Notes: generated from the sequence alone by a model not told the origin. A stretch of 64,000 bases of DNA from Gammaproteobacteria bacterium (GCA_021772975.1 JAJFKY010000011.1:279937-343936), one strand, 5' to 3'. Positions 17,031-26,501 are shown, counted from the first letter of the stretch. Made by a program: numbers and translations.

Positions 17031-17897
17031 ATGCCGAGAATCATCAAAGCGGCCATCACTCAGCTTGCCAACCGGCTGGATACGTCGGCATCGTGCGACG
17101 CCCATCGCGAGGCGATGCTTGAGGCGCATATCCCCTACATTGAACAGGCCGGCCAGCAGGGCGTGCAGATGCTGTGTTTCCAGGAAATCTTCACCGGTCC
17201 GTATTTCTGTCCATCACAGGACAGCAAGTGGTACGACGCGGCTGAACCGATTCCTGATGGCCCCACTACCCGACTGATGTGCGAGTACGCCAAAAAATAC
17301 AACATGGTGATCGTGGTGCCGATCTATGAAAAGCACATGACCGGCGTGTATTACAACACCGCCGCGGTGATCGATGCCGACGGCACGTATCTGGGCAAAT
17401 ACCGTAAGAATCATATCCCGCAGGTCGCTGGATTTTGGGAGAAATTTTTCTTTAAACCCGGCAATCTGGGTTATCCGGTGTTTACTACCGCTTATGGCAA
17501 GGTCGGAGTGTATATCTGCTATGACCGGCACTTCCCTGACGGCGCTCGCTGTCTGGGCCTGAACGGTGCGGAAATCGTGTTTAATCCTTCCGCCACGGTG
17601 GCCGGCCTGTCCCAGTATCTGTGGGAGCTTGAGCAGCCCGCGCATGCGGTGGCCAACGGTTACTTTATCGCCGCCATTAATCGCGTCGGCACCGAAGCGC
17701 CGTGGAATATCGGTGAGTTTTATGGCTCATCGTACTTCGCTGATCCGCGCGGCAAAATCATTGCCCAGGCCAGCGCCGACCAGGATGAAATGGTGGTGGC
17801 GGAACTGGATTTCGATATGATCAAGCAGGTCCGCGACACCTGGCAGTTTTTCCGTGATCGCCGACCGGAAACCTATGGCCAGCTGGTTGAACTCTAG
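17031..17897 (+). CDS. Beta-ureidopropionase (N-carbamoyl-beta-alanine amidohydrolase)
   Basis: The protein has 288 residues of the nitrilase superfamily. The Glu-Lys-Cys triad is Glu52 (CFQEIFTG), Lys126 (YRKNHIP) and Cys163 (ICYDRHFPDG). Length and the motifs FTGPYFCPSQ and GFWEKFFFKPGN match beta-ureidopropionases rather than D-carbamoylases. It should release beta-alanine (or beta-aminoisobutyrate), CO2 and ammonia, the third step of reductive pyrimidine breakdown. The ribosome site AAGGAACC lies just before the ATG. It sits between the dihydropyrimidinase and transaminase genes. Confidence 0.92.
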   Translation: MPRIIKAAITQLANRLDTSASCDAHREAMLEAHIPYIEQAGQQGVQMLCFQEIFTGPYFCPSQDSKWYDAAEPIPDGPTTRLMCEYAKKYNMVIVVPIYEKHMTGVYYNTAAVIDADGTYLGKYRKNHIPQVAGFWEKFFFKPGNLGYPVFTTAYGKVGVYICYDRHFPDGARCLGLNGAEIVFNPSATVAGLSQYLWELEQPAHAVANGYFIAAINRVGTEAPWNIGEFYGSSYFADPRGKIIAQASADQDEMVVAELDFDMIKQVRDTWQFFRDRRPETYGQLVEL

Positions 17898-17960
17898 ACC
17901 ACCCTGCTCGGGCCGCCCTGCCCGTTCCATCCGCAATAACGCAACAGATTGAAACAAACT

Positions 17961-19343
17961 ATGACCACAGCAGCCAAACCAACATCAGAGCATCTCGGCA
18001 GCCCGGTCGCCGATTATGCGACCGCTACAGCCAGCCATCCCAGCAATGCAGAGCTGATCAATAAACGTCAGCAGCATTTTCTGCCGACCGCGTTGCTGTA
18101 TCACGCCGAACCGTTACAGCTGGTCAAAGCGCAGGGCGAATATGTATGGGATTCGGAAGGCCGGCGTTATCTGGATGCCATTGGCGGTATCGTCTGCATC
18201 TCGGCCGGACATAATCATCCGCGCATCAAACAGGCCCTGCGGCAGATGCTGGACGATGACGCTATCCAGCACACCAGCACGCTGTATCTAAGCCGCTATC
18301 CGGTTGAGCTGGCGGAAACACTGGTGGCGGAAGCCCCGGACGGCCTGGATCGCGCCGCCTTCACCAATTCCGGCTCGGAAGCCAATGAACTGGCGTTAAT
18401 GGCCGCGCGTCATGCCACCGGTGAAACCATCGTGCTGAATCTGCGCCATGGCTACCATGGCGGCACCGCCAGCACCCTGGCCCAGTGTGGTCATCACAAC
18501 TGGCGTTTCCGGGCGCAGCCGAATGCCAATGCGGTCAGTGCATTGGAGCCGTATTGCTACCGCTGTCCGTTCCAGCAGAAACCGGAAAGCTGTGCACTGG
18601 AATGCGCCCAGAATGTGGAAACCACCATCCAGACCGCCACCCATGGAAAAATCGCGGCCATGATCGTAGAACCGGTGATGGGCGTGGGCGGTTTTATCAC
18701 CCCGCCACCCGCGTATTTCACCGAAATTACCCGCATCGTGCACCAATATGGCGGGAAATATATCAGTGACGAAGTGCAGACCGGCGCGGGCCGCTGCAGC
18801 AATGATTTATTACTCAGCAAGGCGCTGGATATCGATGCCGATATGATCACCATGGCTAAGGGCTTCGGCAACGGCGCGGCCATCGGCGGCGTGCTGATGA
18901 GCTCGGAAATCGCGGACGCTCTGGCCGGCAAGCTGTATTTCAACACCTTTGGCGGCGACCCCTACCAGACCGTACAGGCCAAACTCACCATTGATATCAT
19001 TAAGCAGGAAAAACTGGCTGACAACGCCATGGCCATGGGCAGCCGCCTGCTGAATGGCCTGCGTGATTTAATGCCGCGGCATGAATTAATCGGTGATGTG
19101 CGCGGACGCGGCTTATTGATGGGTATTGAGCTGGTTAAAGACCGCAAATCCAAAGCCTATGCCACCACCGAAACCGCACGTCTGATGGATATCTGCAAGG
19201 ACAAGGGACTGCTGGTGGGCAAAGGCGGGCTGTTCGGTAATGTGATTCGTATCGCACCGCCCTTGAGCATCAATGCTGACCAGGTCGATCAGATGATCGA
19301 AACCATCGCTGGCGCACTGCACGAACTGGCCCGGGAAGCCTGA
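17961..19343 (+). CDS. Class III aminotransferase for beta-alanine / beta-aminoisobutyrate
   Basis: The protein has 460 residues from the ATG at 17961; a TTG four codons earlier is a weaker choice. Fold type I class III marks are present: GGIVCISAGHNHP, TNSGSEANELALMAARHATG, DEVQTGAGR, and the PLP lysine Lys300 in MAKGFGNGAAIGG. The family includes alanine-glyoxylate (AGXT2-like) and 3-aminoisobutyrate-pyruvate transaminases. From its place in the operon it should turn beta-alanine and beta-aminoisobutyrate into the semialdehydes used by MmsA. There is an unusual cysteine-rich insert (CYRCPFQQKPESCALEC, about residues 196-215), seen also in AGXT2-type enzymes. The amino acceptor is not decided by sequence. 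Confidence 0.9.
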   Translation: MTTAAKPTSEHLGSPVADYATATASHPSNAELINKRQQHFLPTALLYHAEPLQLVKAQGEYVWDSEGRRYLDAIGGIVCISAGHNHPRIKQALRQMLDDDAIQHTSTLYLSRYPVELAETLVAEAPDGLDRAAFTNSGSEANELALMAARHATGETIVLNLRHGYHGGTASTLAQCGHHNWRFRAQPNANAVSALEPYCYRCPFQQKPESCALECAQNVETTIQTATHGKIAAMIVEPVMGVGGFITPPPAYFTEITRIVHQYGGKYISDEVQTGAGRCSNDLLLSKALDIDADMITMAKGFGNGAAIGGVLMSSEIADALAGKLYFNTFGGDPYQTVQAKLTIDIIKQEKLADNAMAMGSRLLNGLRDLMPRHELIGDVRGRGLLMGIELVKDRKSKAYATTETARLMDICKDKGLLVGKGGLFGNVIRIAPPLSINADQVDQMIETIAGALHELAREA

Positions 19344-19345
19344 GT

Positions 19346-20842
19346 ATGTCCAATGCCAGCCTGGCAGCCCATACACCGGACGCCGCTTTAAGCAATCCTG
19401 ATATCGCCCCGGTGCCCGTCGACCGGCGCAGCTGGAACAGCCTGAACTTTTTCTCGCTGTGGGTCGGCATGGCGGTCTGCATTCCCACCTATATGATTGC
19501 CGCTTCGCTGATCCAGGGCGGCATGAGCTGGGCTCAAGCGATGCTGACGGTGTTGCTGGGCAATTGCATAGTCTTAATCCCGATGCTGTTCAGCGGCCAT
19601 GCCGGGGCGCGTTATGGCATTCCTTTCCCGGTCTTCGCACGGGCATCATTCGGTATTACCGGTTCCAATATTCCAGCGCTGTTACGCGCGATCGTGGCGT
19701 GCGGCTGGTTTGGCATTCAGACCTGGATTGGCGGTGCTGCGATTTACACCATTGCCCTGATCATCGCGCCGCAGCTGGCTGATGCACCCACCATGCTGCC
19801 GGCGTTTATCGGCGTCAGCCTGGTGCAATTTGTATGCTTTATGATTTTCTGGGGCATCAATATTTATCTGATCTGGCGTGGCGTGGAAGCAATAAAAGTG
19901 CTGGAAACAGTGGCCGCGCCTTTTTTGCTACTGTGCGGGCTGGGTTTGCTGCTGTGGGCCTATCTCAGTGCGGATGGTTTCGGGCCGATGCTGAGCACCC
20001 CATCCCAGTTTGCCGACAGCGCGGAATTCTGGGCATTTTTCTTTCCCGCTTTAACCGCCATGGTCGGTTACTGGGCCACCCTGAGCCTGAATATTTCCGA
20101 CTTCACCCGTTACGCGGTCAGCCAGCGCGCCCAGATCAAAGGCCAGGTTTTAGGCCTGCCACTGAGCATGACGCTGTTTGCCTTTATTGGCGTGGCCGTG
20201 ACCAGCACCACGCTGGTGATCTTTGGTGAGGCCATCTGGGACCCGGTATTGTTGGTACGGCGTTTTGATTCGCCCCTGATCATATGCTTTGCGATGCTGG
20301 CCGTAGTCATCGCCACCCTGTCGACCAATGTCGCCGCTAATGTAGTGGGTCCAGCCAATGATTTTTCCAATCTATGGCCCGCTAAAATCAATTTCAAACG
20401 CGGTGGTTATATTACCGGTGTGATTGGTATCGTGATGATGCCCTGGAAACTGCTGGCTGATCCGAGTGGTTATATTTTTACCTGGCTGATCGGCTATTCC
20501 GCCCTGCTCGGCCCGATAGTGGCGATTTTGCTGGTCGATTATTTTGTCCTGCGCCGCTGCCAGCTGGATATCACCGACCTGTATCGATACCACGGACGTT
20601 ACAGTTACCGGTCCGGTACCAACCCCATGGCCGTCGCCGCGTTATTACTCGGCGTCATTCCGAATGTGCCCGGCTTTCTGGTGCAGATCAAAATCCTGCA
20701 AGCCGAGCATTGGCCGCTGGCGGTGGAGCTTTATCACTATGCCTGGTTCCTGGGGTTTTCGGTAGCCGGGATCAGTTATTATGTCCTGATGGTGCAACAA
20801 CACACGGCGTCCTGGAGTAAAGCGCATGAAGTCAGTGCGTAA
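19346..20842 (+). CDS. NCS1 family nucleobase:cation symporter
   Basis: The protein has 498 residues and about twelve membrane helices. NCS1 marks include FSLWVGMAVCIPTYMIAASL, the substrate-site stretch RASFGITGSNIPALLRAIVACGWFGIQTW, GPLLFW-like FFFPALTAMVGYWATLSLNISDFTRY, and NVVGPANDFSNLWPAKINFKRGG. The family imports uracil, thymine, cytosine, allantoin or hydantoins with Na+ or H+. Here the context points to uracil/thymine (or dihydropyrimidines) as substrate. It starts two bases after the transaminase stop and overlaps the preT start by 17 bases, so it is inside the operon. Confidence 0.92.
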   Translation: MSNASLAAHTPDAALSNPDIAPVPVDRRSWNSLNFFSLWVGMAVCIPTYMIAASLIQGGMSWAQAMLTVLLGNCIVLIPMLFSGHAGARYGIPFPVFARASFGITGSNIPALLRAIVACGWFGIQTWIGGAAIYTIALIIAPQLADAPTMLPAFIGVSLVQFVCFMIFWGINIYLIWRGVEAIKVLETVAAPFLLLCGLGLLLWAYLSADGFGPMLSTPSQFADSAEFWAFFFPALTAMVGYWATLSLNISDFTRYAVSQRAQIKGQVLGLPLSMTLFAFIGVAVTSTTLVIFGEAIWDPVLLVRRFDSPLIICFAMLAVVIATLSTNVAANVVGPANDFSNLWPAKINFKRGGYITGVIGIVMMPWKLLADPSGYIFTWLIGYSALLGPIVAILLVDYFVLRRCQLDITDLYRYHGRYSYRSGTNPMAVAALLLGVIPNVPGFLVQIKILQAEHWPLAVELYHYAWFLGFSVAGISYYVLMVQQHTASWSKAHEVSA

Positions 20843-22205
20843 ATCAAATGAAAAGCGTGGCCATGATATCGCCAGTGGGCGCCTGCCGGCTGCAACGATC
20901 AAGGACAATTTCAGTGATCTGCACCCGCCCCTGACCGAACTGCAGGCGCAGGCTGAATCCGCGCGCTGTCTGTTCTGCCATGATGCGCCCTGCATCGAAG
21001 CCTGCCCGACCGATATCGATATCCCGAATTTTATCCGCAAAATTTCCACCGGTAATTTAATCGGCTCGGCGACCACCATTTTAAGCGCCAATATTATGGG
21101 CGGCACCTGCGCCAATGTGTGCCCGGTAGAAGAATTATGCGAACTCAAATGCGTGATGAACACCGCCGAGCACAAACCGGTCACGATTGGCCGCCTGCAG
21201 CGCTATGCTACCGATCATTTATTTGCCCGGGACACACAACCTTTTCAACGCGCGGCTGATACCGGCCGACGGATTGCGGTAATCGGCGCCGGGCCGGCCG
21301 GGCTGTCCTGTGCGCATGGCCTGGCCATGCATGGTCACCGGGTGGATGTATTTGAGGCCCGGCCCAAAGCCGGTGGTTTGAATGAATATGGTATCGCCGC
21401 TTACAAGATGCTGAACCAACGCGCCGCCAGAGAAGTGCAGTTTATTCTCGATATCGGTGGAATAACTCTGCATACCGGCCAGGCCCTGGGTAAAAAGCTC
21501 AGACTGGCTGAACTGCGTGACCAATACGACGCGGTTTTTCTGGGCCTGGGCCATAATGTGGCCAATCGTCTGGGTCTGGAACATGAAGACACGGCAGGCA
21601 TGCATAACGCCATCGACTATATCGAACGCATCCGGCAGGAAGATTTATCCAGCCTGCCGATCGGACGGCGAATAGTGGTGATCGGGGGCGGCAGCACCGC
21701 CATAGATATCGCGGTACAGAGCAAAAAACTCGGTGCCGAATCGGTCACCATCGTATACCGGCGAGGCGCCCGACAGATGAGCGCGACCTGGTATGAACAG
21801 CAGCTTGCCCAGACCAACGGCGTGTTGATCAAAACCCGGGCGATGCCGGTGCAGGTTCTGATTGACGATGACGGTCTGACCGGTATGGTATTTGAGACCA
21901 CCCGGCTGGATGCCGCAGGTAAACTGCAGGGCACCGGGGAGCGGTTTGAATGGCCCGTGGATGTCGCATTCAAAGCCATTGGCCAGTCACTGGATCTATC
22001 AGCAGTGGGACATGAGCTGGATACAATACAGCTGCAGCACGGCCGCATCGCCATCGATGCGGAACAGCGCACCTCGTTAAGTGATGTGTATGCCGGTGGC
22101 GACTGCGTGCCGGGCCCCGATTTGACCGTACACGCCGTGCAGGATGGCAAACTTGCGGCGCAGGCTATCCACCGGAGTTTCGCCAGGGAGTCGTCACATG
22201 GCTGA
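20826..22205 (+). CDS. preT: NAD-dependent dihydropyrimidine dehydrogenase subunit PreT
   Basis: The protein has 459 residues. The N-terminal domain (20-120) binds two 4Fe-4S clusters (CLFCHDAPCIEACP and GGTCANVCPVEELCELKC). The remainder is a GltB-small-subunit-like FAD/NAD(P)H module: FAD motif AVIGAGPAGLSCAHGLAMHG, GGLNEYGIAAYKM, NAD motif VVIGGGSTAIDIAVQSKKLG, and GDCVPGPDLTVHAVQDGKLA. It passes electrons from NADH to PreA for reduction of uracil and thymine to dihydropyrimidines. GGAG stands 8 bases before the ATG, inside the end of the transporter gene. It overlaps preA by eight bases. Confidence 0.94.
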   Translation: MKSVRKSNEKRGHDIASGRLPAATIKDNFSDLHPPLTELQAQAESARCLFCHDAPCIEACPTDIDIPNFIRKISTGNLIGSATTILSANIMGGTCANVCPVEELCELKCVMNTAEHKPVTIGRLQRYATDHLFARDTQPFQRAADTGRRIAVIGAGPAGLSCAHGLAMHGHRVDVFEARPKAGGLNEYGIAAYKMLNQRAAREVQFILDIGGITLHTGQALGKKLRLAELRDQYDAVFLGLGHNVANRLGLEHEDTAGMHNAIDYIERIRQEDLSSLPIGRRIVVIGGGSTAIDIAVQSKKLGAESVTIVYRRGARQMSATWYEQQLAQTNGVLIKTRAMPVQVLIDDDGLTGMVFETTRLDAAGKLQGTGERFEWPVDVAFKAIGQSLDLSAVGHELDTIQLQHGRIAIDAEQRTSLSDVYAGGDCVPGPDLTVHAVQDGKLAAQAIHRSFARESSHG

Positions 22206-23469
22206 TTTACGCTGCAATATCGCCGGGGTCACCTCGCCCAACCCTTTCTGGCTGGCCTCCGCGCCACCTACCGACAAGCAATACAACGTGGAACGGGCGT
22301 TTGAGGCCGGCTGGGGCGGCGTGGTCTGGAAAACCCTGGCCGAAGCCGGCCCGCCGGTGGTCAATGCCTGCTCGCGCTATGGGTCGGTGGACTACAACGG
22401 CCAGCGGATGATCGGTCTGAACAATATCGAACTGATTACCGACCGACCCCTGGAAGTCAATCTGCGCGAAATCGAAGCGGTCAAAAAAGCCTGGCCGGAT
22501 CGGGCCATGGTGGTGTCTTTGATGGTGCCGTGTGAAGAAGACGCCTGGAAGAATATCCTGCGACAGGTCGAACAGACCGGCTGCGATGGCGTGGAGCTGA
22601 ACTTCGGTTGCCCGCACGGCATGAGCGAACGCGGCATGGGCTCGGCGGTGGGCCAGGTGCCGGAATATATTCAGATGGTGGCCGCATGGTGCAAACAGCA
22701 CACCCGGCTGCCCGTATTCGTCAAACTGACACCGAATATTACCGATATCCGGCATGCGGCCAGAGCTGCCGCGGCCGGTGGCGCCGATGCGGTATCACTG
22801 ATCAATACCATCAACTCCATTGTTTCCATTGACCTGGACAACATGGCCCCGCAGCCAACCGTGGCCGGCAAAGGCACCCATGGCGGCTACTGTGGTCCGG
22901 CGGTCAAACCGATTGCACTGCATATGGTGGCCGATATCGCCCGTGATGAGGCGACCCGCCACCTGCCGATCTCCGGCATCGGCGGGATCAGCAACTGGCG
23001 CGATGCAGCCGAATTCATTGCCCTGAACTGCGGCAGCGTGCAGGTCTGTACCGCGGCGATGCGGTTCGGGTTTGGGATCATTGATGAAATGGTTGATGGG
23101 CTGAACCAATGGATGGACAGCAAGGGTTATCAAACATTGGATGATTTTCGCGGCCAGGCCGTGCCGAATGTGACCGACTGGCAATACCTGGATCTGAATT
23201 ATAAAACCATTGCCAAAATTGATCAGGATAAATGCATCGAATGCGGACTTTGTCATATCACTTGTGAGGACACCTCGCATCAGGCGATATCAAAAACCAA
23301 AACCGCTGATGGCCAGCGGATTTATACAGTCATAGACGATGAATGTGTGGGCTGCAATCTGTGCCATCTGGTTTGCCCGGTGCCGGACTGCATTTCCATG
23401 GTGGAAGTTGATAACGGCCTGCCCTATATGAACTGGACGCAGCACCCCAACAATCCCATGAGCAAATAG
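22198..23469 (+). CDS. preA: NAD-dependent dihydropyrimidine dehydrogenase subunit PreA
   Basis: The protein has 423 residues. I start it at 22198 (MADLRCNIAG); the longer frame to 22144 lies wholly inside preT. Residues 1-310 are an FMN-binding dihydroorotate-dehydrogenase-like barrel with NPFWLASAPPTD, the active-site loop ELNFGCPHGMSERGMGS and SGIGGISNW. The C-terminus has two 4Fe-4S motifs (Cys346/349/352/356 and Cys383/386/389/393). Together with PreT it catalyses the first step of reductive pyrimidine degradation. It is the last gene of the tightly packed part of the operon; a 141-base gap follows. Confidence 0.95.
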   Translation: MADLRCNIAGVTSPNPFWLASAPPTDKQYNVERAFEAGWGGVVWKTLAEAGPPVVNACSRYGSVDYNGQRMIGLNNIELITDRPLEVNLREIEAVKKAWPDRAMVVSLMVPCEEDAWKNILRQVEQTGCDGVELNFGCPHGMSERGMGSAVGQVPEYIQMVAAWCKQHTRLPVFVKLTPNITDIRHAARAAAAGGADAVSLINTINSIVSIDLDNMAPQPTVAGKGTHGGYCGPAVKPIALHMVADIARDEATRHLPISGIGGISNWRDAAEFIALNCGSVQVCTAAMRFGFGIIDEMVDGLNQWMDSKGYQTLDDFRGQAVPNVTDWQYLDLNYKTIAKIDQDKCIECGLCHITCEDTSHQAISKTKTADGQRIYTVIDDECVGCNLCHLVCPVPDCISMVEVDNGLPYMNWTQHPNNPMSK

Positions 23470-23610
23470 AAAATGATCTTTTCCGCCCAGGCGGCGTACT
23501 CGCATCGTTCAAATGCTCATGTACTTGCGTGTACACTGCGCTTTTCACAATGCTCGAGCCTTGTCTGAACGAAAAATCTCTATTTTCAAGCTCACTTCCA
23601 GGAAGAAATT

Positions 23611-24048
23611 ATGGACCCATTTATGCAAGCCGCCATCGACGAAGCCGCTCAGGGGCTGGCTGAAGGCGGTATTCCGATTGGCTCGGTGATCGTTCACAAT
23701 GGCCAGATCATCGGCCGCGGTCACAACCGCCGCGTCCAGCAGGGCAGCCCCACCCTGCACGGTGAAATGGACGCACTGGAAAACGCCGGCCGCCAACCGG
23801 CCAGGGTTTACCGGGAAAGCGTTATTTACACCACCCTCTCACCCTGCTCGATGTGTACCGGTGCGATCCTGCTGTATGGCATTCCTAAAGTGGTGATTGG
23901 CGAGAACCAGACCTTTATGGGATCAGAGTCGTTATTGCGGGAGCATGGGGTGGAGCTGGAAGTATTACAGAACGAGCAATGTATCGGTTTGATGCGGCAG
24001 TTTATTGAGCAATCGCCGGAGCTTTGGAATGAGGATATTGGGGAATAA
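23611..24048 (+). CDS. Yeast-type cytosine deaminase
   Basis: The protein has 145 residues of the CDA-fold deaminase family and is strikingly like yeast Fcy1. Zinc ligands and proton shuttle are His50 and Glu52 (LHGEMDALEN) and Cys79/Cys82 (SPCSMCTGAI). GGIPIGSVIV, YTTLSPCSMC, YGIPKVVIGEN and the C-terminal WNEDIGE, which closes the pocket in the yeast enzyme, are all conserved. It should convert cytosine to uracil. Its place right after preA suggests that it channels cytosine into the pyrimidine-degradation pathway, though the 141-base gap allows a separate promoter. A truncated second copy lies at 26508. Confidence 0.93.
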   Translation: MDPFMQAAIDEAAQGLAEGGIPIGSVIVHNGQIIGRGHNRRVQQGSPTLHGEMDALENAGRQPARVYRESVIYTTLSPCSMCTGAILLYGIPKVVIGENQTFMGSESLLREHGVELEVLQNEQCIGLMRQFIEQSPELWNEDIGE

Positions 24049-24105
24049 ATCGATACTTATCCTGTAGCGACGGATTTCACCCACGACCAAAACCTAATTA
24101 ATCTT

Positions 24106-24132
24106 GGTGTGATACGCTTTGCTTACTACACC
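24106..24132 (+). repeat. Short palindromic repeat (GGTGTGATACGC type)
   Basis: The 27-bp element starts GGTGTGATACGCTTTGC and ends TACTACACC; its ends are near-complementary. A second copy lies at 26475-26501, fused to the broken deaminase copy. Elements of this look are common between genes in gammaproteobacteria. Confidence 0.65.
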
Positions 24133-24239
24133 CTAACTGCTGGCATTAACACTACAGGGCGCGATCAGCATAACGCATGCACCCAACCATGGTCACGAAA
24201 TACCAGGCACTGGTCGCACCCAGGTACGCGCCTACAACG

Positions 24240-24275
24240 GCTGCGGTTGATCAGGGTTGTCTGGTCAACCGCAGC
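24240..24275. terminator. Hairpin between convergent deaminase and amine oxidase genes
   Basis: Fifteen-base arms (24240-24254 and 24261-24275, one G-T pair) surround a 6-base loop. The hairpin lies between two convergent genes, so it is a plausible two-way terminator, though the T-run after it on the plus strand is short (TTTCG). Confidence 0.5.
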
Positions 24276-24297
24276 TTTCGCTATCCCACTCTATAAT

Positions 24298-26013
24298 TTA
24301 ATAAATACCTTCCACTGTTTCTCTGGTATCCGGCAGCTCTTTCAATAGCGGCGCCTCATACGTCTTATCAACAATGCTGTTGGCCACATGAATGGCCGAT
24401 AACAAGGCACCCTCCTGCCAGCCAGGTAGTGCAGACGCCTGATCACCGACCACGAAGAAATTCTTGTTGCCTTTGATAATGTTGTTATAGCAATCCACGC
24501 ATTGGCTGGCGACGTTATTCCATTGTGCCCAACCACCTTTTTGATAAGGCATATTCTGCCAGGCGATGGCCAGACCGTGGCTCAGACCATCGGCAAAAGC
24601 ATTGCCTGCCAGTGAGCGTGCGCCTTTGCGTCCCATTTCAATCCGTTCTTTGGGCGGTTTTTTGCCCCACGCTTCGGCGATACCACGGAAATTATAGGCG
24701 CCGGTCAGCACGCCGAGCTCGGCATGGTATTCATCTGAGGGGTACCATATCTGGGTAATGTCATGGCTGGTCCAGGAGATACCCCCGAAAATCGGAACCT
24801 GCCCTTCAGCATCGGCCTGTTGCCATAAATCCCGCCTGGCCTGCCAGCCTAACTTAGTGGTGTTGGCCAGAAAATTCGGTGTTGCAAATATTTTAACCAG
24901 CGAATCACGAAAATAAGGGTCAAAAATCGCGGGATCGATTTTGCCTCTTAATAATGGGATCGGGATATTGCTGATGCAGTAATCGGCTATTACCGTTTGC
25001 GTTTTTCCAGCTTGCAAATAAGTAATAAAGTATTGGTTGTTTCGGTAAACAATATTTTGCACCACTGCATTAAGCTGGATATTAGCGCCCTGCTCTCTTG
25101 CCTGTTTTTCAAAACCCATTGCCACATGGTCCATACCACCCACTGGCTGGAACGAGGTGGGCTGCCATAGAAAGTCCTTGGGTTGATAAAACGGTGCTCT
25201 ACTGGGTGCGGAAGCCCAGAATTCGGTGGCCAGCAGTTGCTTCATGGTCATCGGTGGCACCACTTTGCCCGCTTCAATGCCCGGCAACCGGGTATAACCT
25301 GAACGCGAGGAGCCTATATATTTGCCCACGCTGCATTCGTTGGGATCATCACACAAGGCGCCAAACTTCAACAGCAGGCTTTTCAGGCGTGTTTTTTCAT
25401 CAGCACTCAGCTCTTTGATCTGATCAGAAAATTCGTACAAATACTGCGCCAGCCAGCCGCGCGTATCGTTGGCCAGCTGCCGATTAACATAGGTCGCCCC
25501 ATTGGCATGCGTCAGATTGGAACGGCTGTCCATCACATAGACTTCCAGCGGCACCTTAAAGCGCTTCAAGTACGATAATAAATGCTTATGACCGGAAGGT
25601 ATCCGGCCTGCGCCGGCATTCAAATAGGGTTCGTAAGGCTGATCAGGCTCGCTTTGAAAGGTACATACCTGCGGCGCATAACCTTCCTCGTGGATGACTC
25701 TATCGCGAGGATTCGGGCGTACGGTTAAACAGCGTCCACCGACCTTGTTGTTGGCTTCCAATACCGTGCAACGCAGATTGCTGCCGGGGCCCAGCAACTC
25801 GTAGGCCGCCGCCAGACCACCGACGCCACCGCCCAGAATGACCACATGCTTATTCCGCCCAAAGCCTTGTGGTATCCGCACGGATTGTCCAGGTTTGGAT
25901 TCGGCATAGCCCGGAATGGCCGCCATGGCCTGGGATAAGGCAGCCCAACCGGCAACCTTGCCGGCGTTGGCCAGAAAATCACGGCGGTTGGTTGGATTGT
26001 TTTTTTTACTCAT
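24298..26013 (-). CDS. Tat-exported flavin monoamine/L-amino acid oxidase family protein
   Basis: The protein has 571 residues starting at 26013, where AGGGAG stands 8 bases upstream; the frame to 26088 is not needed. A twin-arginine signal (NRRDFLANAGKVAGWAALS) directs folded export. The FAD dinucleotide loop is VVILGGGVGGLAAAYEL, followed by EANNKVGGRCLTVR. The C-terminal FAD-binding stretch FFVVGDQASALPGWQEGALLSAIHVA is typical of amine oxidases. It probably oxidises an amine or amino acid in the periplasm and releases H2O2 and ammonia. The substrate is unknown. It is a single gene. Confidence 0.88.
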   Translation of the reverse strand: MSKKNNPTNRRDFLANAGKVAGWAALSQAMAAIPGYAESKPGQSVRIPQGFGRNKHVVILGGGVGGLAAAYELLGPGSNLRCTVLEANNKVGGRCLTVRPNPRDRVIHEEGYAPQVCTFQSEPDQPYEPYLNAGAGRIPSGHKHLLSYLKRFKVPLEVYVMDSRSNLTHANGATYVNRQLANDTRGWLAQYLYEFSDQIKELSADEKTRLKSLLLKFGALCDDPNECSVGKYIGSSRSGYTRLPGIEAGKVVPPMTMKQLLATEFWASAPSRAPFYQPKDFLWQPTSFQPVGGMDHVAMGFEKQAREQGANIQLNAVVQNIVYRNNQYFITYLQAGKTQTVIADYCISNIPIPLLRGKIDPAIFDPYFRDSLVKIFATPNFLANTTKLGWQARRDLWQQADAEGQVPIFGGISWTSHDITQIWYPSDEYHAELGVLTGAYNFRGIAEAWGKKPPKERIEMGRKGARSLAGNAFADGLSHGLAIAWQNMPYQKGGWAQWNNVASQCVDCYNNIIKGNKNFFVVGDQASALPGWQEGALLSAIHVANSIVDKTYEAPLLKELPDTRETVEGIY

Positions 26014-26107
26014 GACTGAACTCCCTGCTCGGTTAATTGTTTTCGAACTATTGATACCCTTTACCCAATGATACCTATCGTATCGCATTTTTCAGAATGA
26101 CGGTTGC

Positions 26108-26244
26108 TACGCCTTAATAGACCCTATATATGATGTCATCCTGAACGCGGTGAAGAATCTTCTGCATGTTGATGGTCTTGTCAGCGGCTGTTACGCCTTA
26201 ACAACCCCTACATACGATGTCATCCTGAACGCAGTGAAGGATCT
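26108..26244 (+). repeat. Two 53-bp direct repeats ending in GTCATCCTGAACG...ATCT elements
   Basis: Segments 26108-26160 and 26192-26244 differ at about 7 of 53 positions and repeat with an 84-bp period. Each ends in a 26-bp element (26135-26160 and 26219-26244) of the same class as 3771-3796. The 494-base gap 26014-26507 otherwise shows nothing except the palindromic repeat at 26475. Confidence 0.75.
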
Positions 26245-26474
26245 CTATCATTATCTGATAAGACTTGCATTACAGCACATATTCCGGATGAAGGATGCAG
26301 ACGGAATAGCAAGCAATATCAGCTCAGCCTGCTAATCGAGCTGGCGTAATGCAAGCTGTTTATTACAGCCTATGAAACTGATGAGATGAGCTTGCCGGTA
26401 TGACAGTTTGCTCAGGCTTTTAGCAGAAGCGGATTAAACCCACGGCCGGCTGGGGCAGCTGTGTGACGACTATT

Positions 26475-26501
26475 GGTGCAATGCGCTTTGCTTATTACAC
26501 C
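26475..26501 (+). repeat. Second copy of the GGTGYRATRCGC palindromic repeat
   Basis: The copy starts GGTGCAATGCGCTTTGC and ends TATTACACC, 22 of 27 positions identical to 24106-24132. It abuts the broken deaminase copy, seven bases before homology with the intact deaminase gene begins, so it marks the break point. Confidence 0.65.

Noticed and set aside
22144..22197. Upstream extension of preA
   Set aside because: It lies inside preT; MADLRC at 22198 matches the family start.
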